NCBI GenBank assembly: GCA_035041965.1
Contig: JAPYMA010000210.1
Location: 62,001-126,000, forward strand
Direction of reading: 5' to 3'
DNA from: Anisakis pegreffii
Lineage: Eukaryota; Nematoda; Chromadorea; Rhabditida; Anisakidae
Length of the DNA stretch: 64,000 nt
Positions 60,920-64,000 of this stretch are shown one piece after another (position 1 is the first letter of the stretch; each line of letters opens with the position of its first letter). The notes beneath the pieces were generated by a model, which worked only from the letters and a program-made list of their open reading frames with translations, made no database searches and had not been told where the DNA came from. The translations under genes were made by a program, and so were the position numbers.

Positions 60920-63288
60920 ATCACAATATCAATGGTAATTGCACAAATGATGCATTGAAAGTATTGAGGGATGATGTGAAGGGATGAAATAAGTTCATTG
61001 CACTTATAACAAAGTGATTATGAAGCTCCCTATGAAGCAGCACAAATTTTCAAGACTTTCAGTATTCCAACTAAGCTCAGAATCAGTGTCAAGTTTTTGA
61101 GGTAACGATTTAGTTTCACGACGTTCATACGTGGTGCAATGAAAGCTTTCTGAAAACACACAGTAGTCTAGATAATCACAATCGATTAATGAGCGTGGAT
61201 AGGATTCATCATAGCTCCTCTCCTCAGGCTAAAGGCGTTTGTCTCTTCAGGTCAGACTTACGCTGAGAACTGCCCAGCAACCTGATGTTTCCTTTACATC
61301 ATCCGATTCAACATGTTCTCTAGAATCAGGAAGATTTACGAAGAGTACAACTGCCAAACGGTACAAATCCAAGATCTTAAATTCTGACTCTAAAAAATGT
61401 CATATCTCAAACAATGATGCGAAGAGGATGAGGTGAACTTTTCTGTGCTATAGCTTGTATTTTTCTTTGGAATAGCAAACAGAGGCTTCCGATTCTTGAC
61501 GCAGTTGTTGTATCTGAATCTAACGGAGTAATGATAAGGTTTATTTAATGCTCGCAGAATATCAATATTCTTGTGAACATTGGCCATCAGTCGCCCACCA
61601 AATGATATTATCATTGTCTGATGGTTGTTAAAAACTGATGACGGTGATAACCAAAACTGAGGTTGTTGAAAATGTCTTGAAAATGGTATCGACTCGAAAT
61701 GCGACTGATAAGAAATGCAATTGCTGAAAAATATTCATTCAAGGTATTTATCTGTTCGATTTGTATCTTCGATTCTTTATAGATTCACGAAAGTCCTCGA
61801 GGTTGGGAACCTTCGAAGGTAGGGGGTTAGAGTTGAGGTTTCCCGTGACTTCGCAAGTGCTCCGGAACCCACGAAGTTCCTCGAAATCGGAGGCTTCCGA
61901 ATCTTATAGATCCCCTGTCCACAACTCTAGTCCATATACCGATCTTACGTATGACAACACCAGGTTGTGTATTAATGCAGTGACGTCTAACAATTATTCT
62001 AAAATCTTTGTGATCTTAGAATGATTCTTGATGATTCCGTCACTGATTAACCCTCCATTGAGGATATGACCCGTAGAAGGAAAGATCTTTTTTTGGTGCA
62101 AAGGATGTATGAGTTGTTCATGATGATTGAGGTGCTCAGCCGATATTAGATGTGCAACGAGTTGATCAGCTCTAATGATTTACACTCGCAAAAGATTTGA
62201 ATCAATGAAAAGGATAGGAATTGCTGATTGAAAATGTAAGGGATGACGGAACAACACAAAGATGAGATTTTAAAATGATTAGATTAGGTCATTGGATGTT
62301 TCAATGAATAAAAATATAAATTCAAGTATACTGAGACAGATTTTATCACGGCCACATTATCATTAATATCATCACATATGCGCGTAATTTGTTGTTACCA
62401 TCGCAAGTTTGAACATTTCTCGTATAGTATTCTCAGTGTCACGATTGTTTTATTGATTCTTTCAAAAATGAAAAAATTTCGAGAAGACAAAATTTCACTT
62501 TATTTGATTCCGTTGAAACAAATCTGAATGATCATTTTCATTGAACAACAACCCAATGCTCTGTTTTCGCATGTTTTATTCTCATAGGAATGGATGATAT
62601 GCATTGTGGATCGAATTTACGTGAATTTGTGCGTGTATAATTTGTTGAAATCGTTTTTGTGTTTAAATGGTCACGTATGAATGCATTGTATCTCTTTATC
62701 TGTTTTATATCAAGGTCCGTTTTAAATAACGATCTCCTATCGTCATCCACCTATCTACCTCACTTCAACAGTTTCTTTCCTTCAGTCAATCACAACCAGT
62801 GGATCAATCGCTTTCATTCAATCAGTGAAACAGTTTCAATGAAATGCGATGCGAATTAAATTCATTCTCTCACATGACCACTCTTTTATGAGTTGTGATT
62901 AGAGGCGAATTCAGTTTCAAGGCGATTGCTGAAGAAGATGTCGATTTTCGAATAATATTAATCTGGTGATGTGTTGATGAGTTCAAGTTATCAACTGCTA
63001 ATTGTAAATACGAGTTCTATTATCCATTTGCGATTTCACTTTTATTGCTGTTCTGTTACCATCGTGAATACCCGCTCGTTCCATACAAACACATTCAATT
63101 CCTCATGCAAATGAAATGTTCTTTCACCTTCACTTGTTTCTATCGTAATTTTGTTGCATTTAAACACAACTTGTTTCGTCATTTAATTACTAATGTAAAC
63201 GAACGGTTTTCACTTCATTCACCTCATCTTACTGTTCTATTTGATCCCATAATAAATCTTCTGCAAGTCATTTGTTCTCCGTCTATAC

Positions 63289-63475
63289 TAGTGTTGAGTG
63301 GTTAGCTAGCGAATATCGGTTGGTAACCACCGTTTTTCGATACCGCAACCGACAGGGCTCGTTCGGTCGGTGGTGTGGCTAATCGTCGATCGGCTAGAAG
63401 CGATCGGCAATCGACTGATGCTCAAAATGTGCCTAGCGGTGGTCAACGACAAAAATCTGTCGGTTCCCAACACGA
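63289..63475. mobile_element. hAT-like MITE with 8-bp target-site duplication
   Basis: The ends are TAGTGTTG (63289-63296) and CAACACGA (63468-63475), inverted repeats with one mismatch. The flanks are GTCTATAC (63281-63288) and GTCCATAC (63476-63483), an 8-bp duplication with one difference. TAGTGTTG-type termini and 8-bp duplications are hallmarks of hAT elements. The 187-bp GC-richer interior has inverted CGGTTGG/CCAACCG-like and CGATCGGC motifs and no ORF of note. Confidence 0.7.
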
Positions 63476-64000
63476 GTCCATACCTCTGCGGTAGCCTCAA
63501 CTCTTCTTGAGCACTAAATTCATTGTTCGAATGGATATCCCTAACCAAAATGCTAATCACAACAATTTTTGTGAGCACAAAGATCTACTCTCATCAGATA
63601 GAGTGACTGCATATTATCCGTTCTGTTCGGTGCTGACCCAAATCCTCATACATTACTGGTGATCCAAAAAAATAAGCTGATCAACCATACATAAACAAAC
63701 TGGGTGAAAATGTCTCTCTACTATTAATGTTGATTAAATCTTAATTTTTTCATCACCAATCTTGCGCTTTATATCAAATCAATCAAACTCACTCGTTAAG
63801 TCTGAACGAGTCCGTGAACGTACGGAGAAAACATTTTGGTTTTAGCACATCTTATGAGTTTTTGGTGAGATTTGTTATCAACATTGATCACGATCGATAT
63901 TAATCAAGTGTCATATTTTGAAGAACTTGATGGTCACGGAAAAATGAGGTTCGAATGACCCAAATTCGTTAATTCATGACTATCGTCGTTGTCACTCAAC

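Larger units (their letters stand above)
58966..64000. other. AT-rich region upstream of ZC3H18, no supported gene
   Basis: About 5 kb in which I cannot support a gene. It contains (GGAT)n at about 59744-59762 and two hAT-like MITEs (60488-60919, 63289-63475). There is a possible plus-strand exon at about 61249-61352 with a good CTCTTCAG acceptor (open frame VRLTLRTAQQPDVSFTSSDS), but it has no family match and no partner exon. A GC-richer patch at 61785-61930 has short inverted GGTTGGGAACCTTCGAAGGT segments. Confidence 0.5.

Noticed and set aside
61249..61352. Possible plus-strand coding exon
   Set aside because: The CTCTTCAG acceptor is good and the frame is open, but no partner exon, start codon or homology could be found.

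Overview
This window looks like animal nuclear DNA, most likely from a nematode. It is AT-rich. The genes are broken into short exons with GT..AG introns of about 50 bp to more than 1 kb, and many mobile-element remnants sit in introns and spacers. There are no bacterial operons, rRNA genes or CRISPR arrays. The nematode assignment is inference from gene architecture, abundant RTE-type retrotransposon tails and one-strand gene clustering; I could not see a spliced leader.

Ten conserved genes are recognisable and all are on the minus strand. From right to left (transcription order) they are: ZC3H18-like CCCH zinc-finger protein (58965-47541), RNase P/MRP subunit POP4 (45990-44472), CCDC86/Cgr1-like nucleolar protein (43681-42346), translin-associated factor X (41940-38828), mRNA cap guanine-N7 methyltransferase (38214-34404), autophagy cysteine protease ATG4 (33862-30232), sorting nexin 27 (25076-21556), an ANKRD11/12-like ankyrin protein (13443-7728), EMC8/9 (6681-4531) and importin beta (2403 leftward, running off the window). 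One further uncharacterised minus-strand exon pair is likely at 19.28-19.67 kb. Gene ends come from reading translations against family knowledge; exon limits are given where splice sites are visible, otherwise approximately.

The six genes from ZC3H18 to ATG4 are packed with gaps of about 0.4-1.6 kb, and five of them act in RNA metabolism (cap binding/exosome adaptor, RNase P, rRNA processing, C3PO nuclease, cap methylation). This is a candidate trans-spliced operon or co-regulated cluster. The rest of the window (13.4-19.2, 25.1-30.2 and 59-64 kb) is AT-rich spacer with no gene I can support.

The mobile fraction is the most distinctive part. It holds at least six 5'-truncated RTE-type LINE tails of one lineage and two of a second lineage. 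About eleven copies of a ~280 bp non-autonomous element end in the same 3' sequence as the second LINE lineage, including that LINE's last codons. A tRNA-derived SINE has visible A and B boxes. Four copies belong to a self-complementary GCCTAA-rich MITE. There are also hAT-like and mariner-like MITEs and a ~270 bp fold-back repeat inside a ZC3H18 intron.
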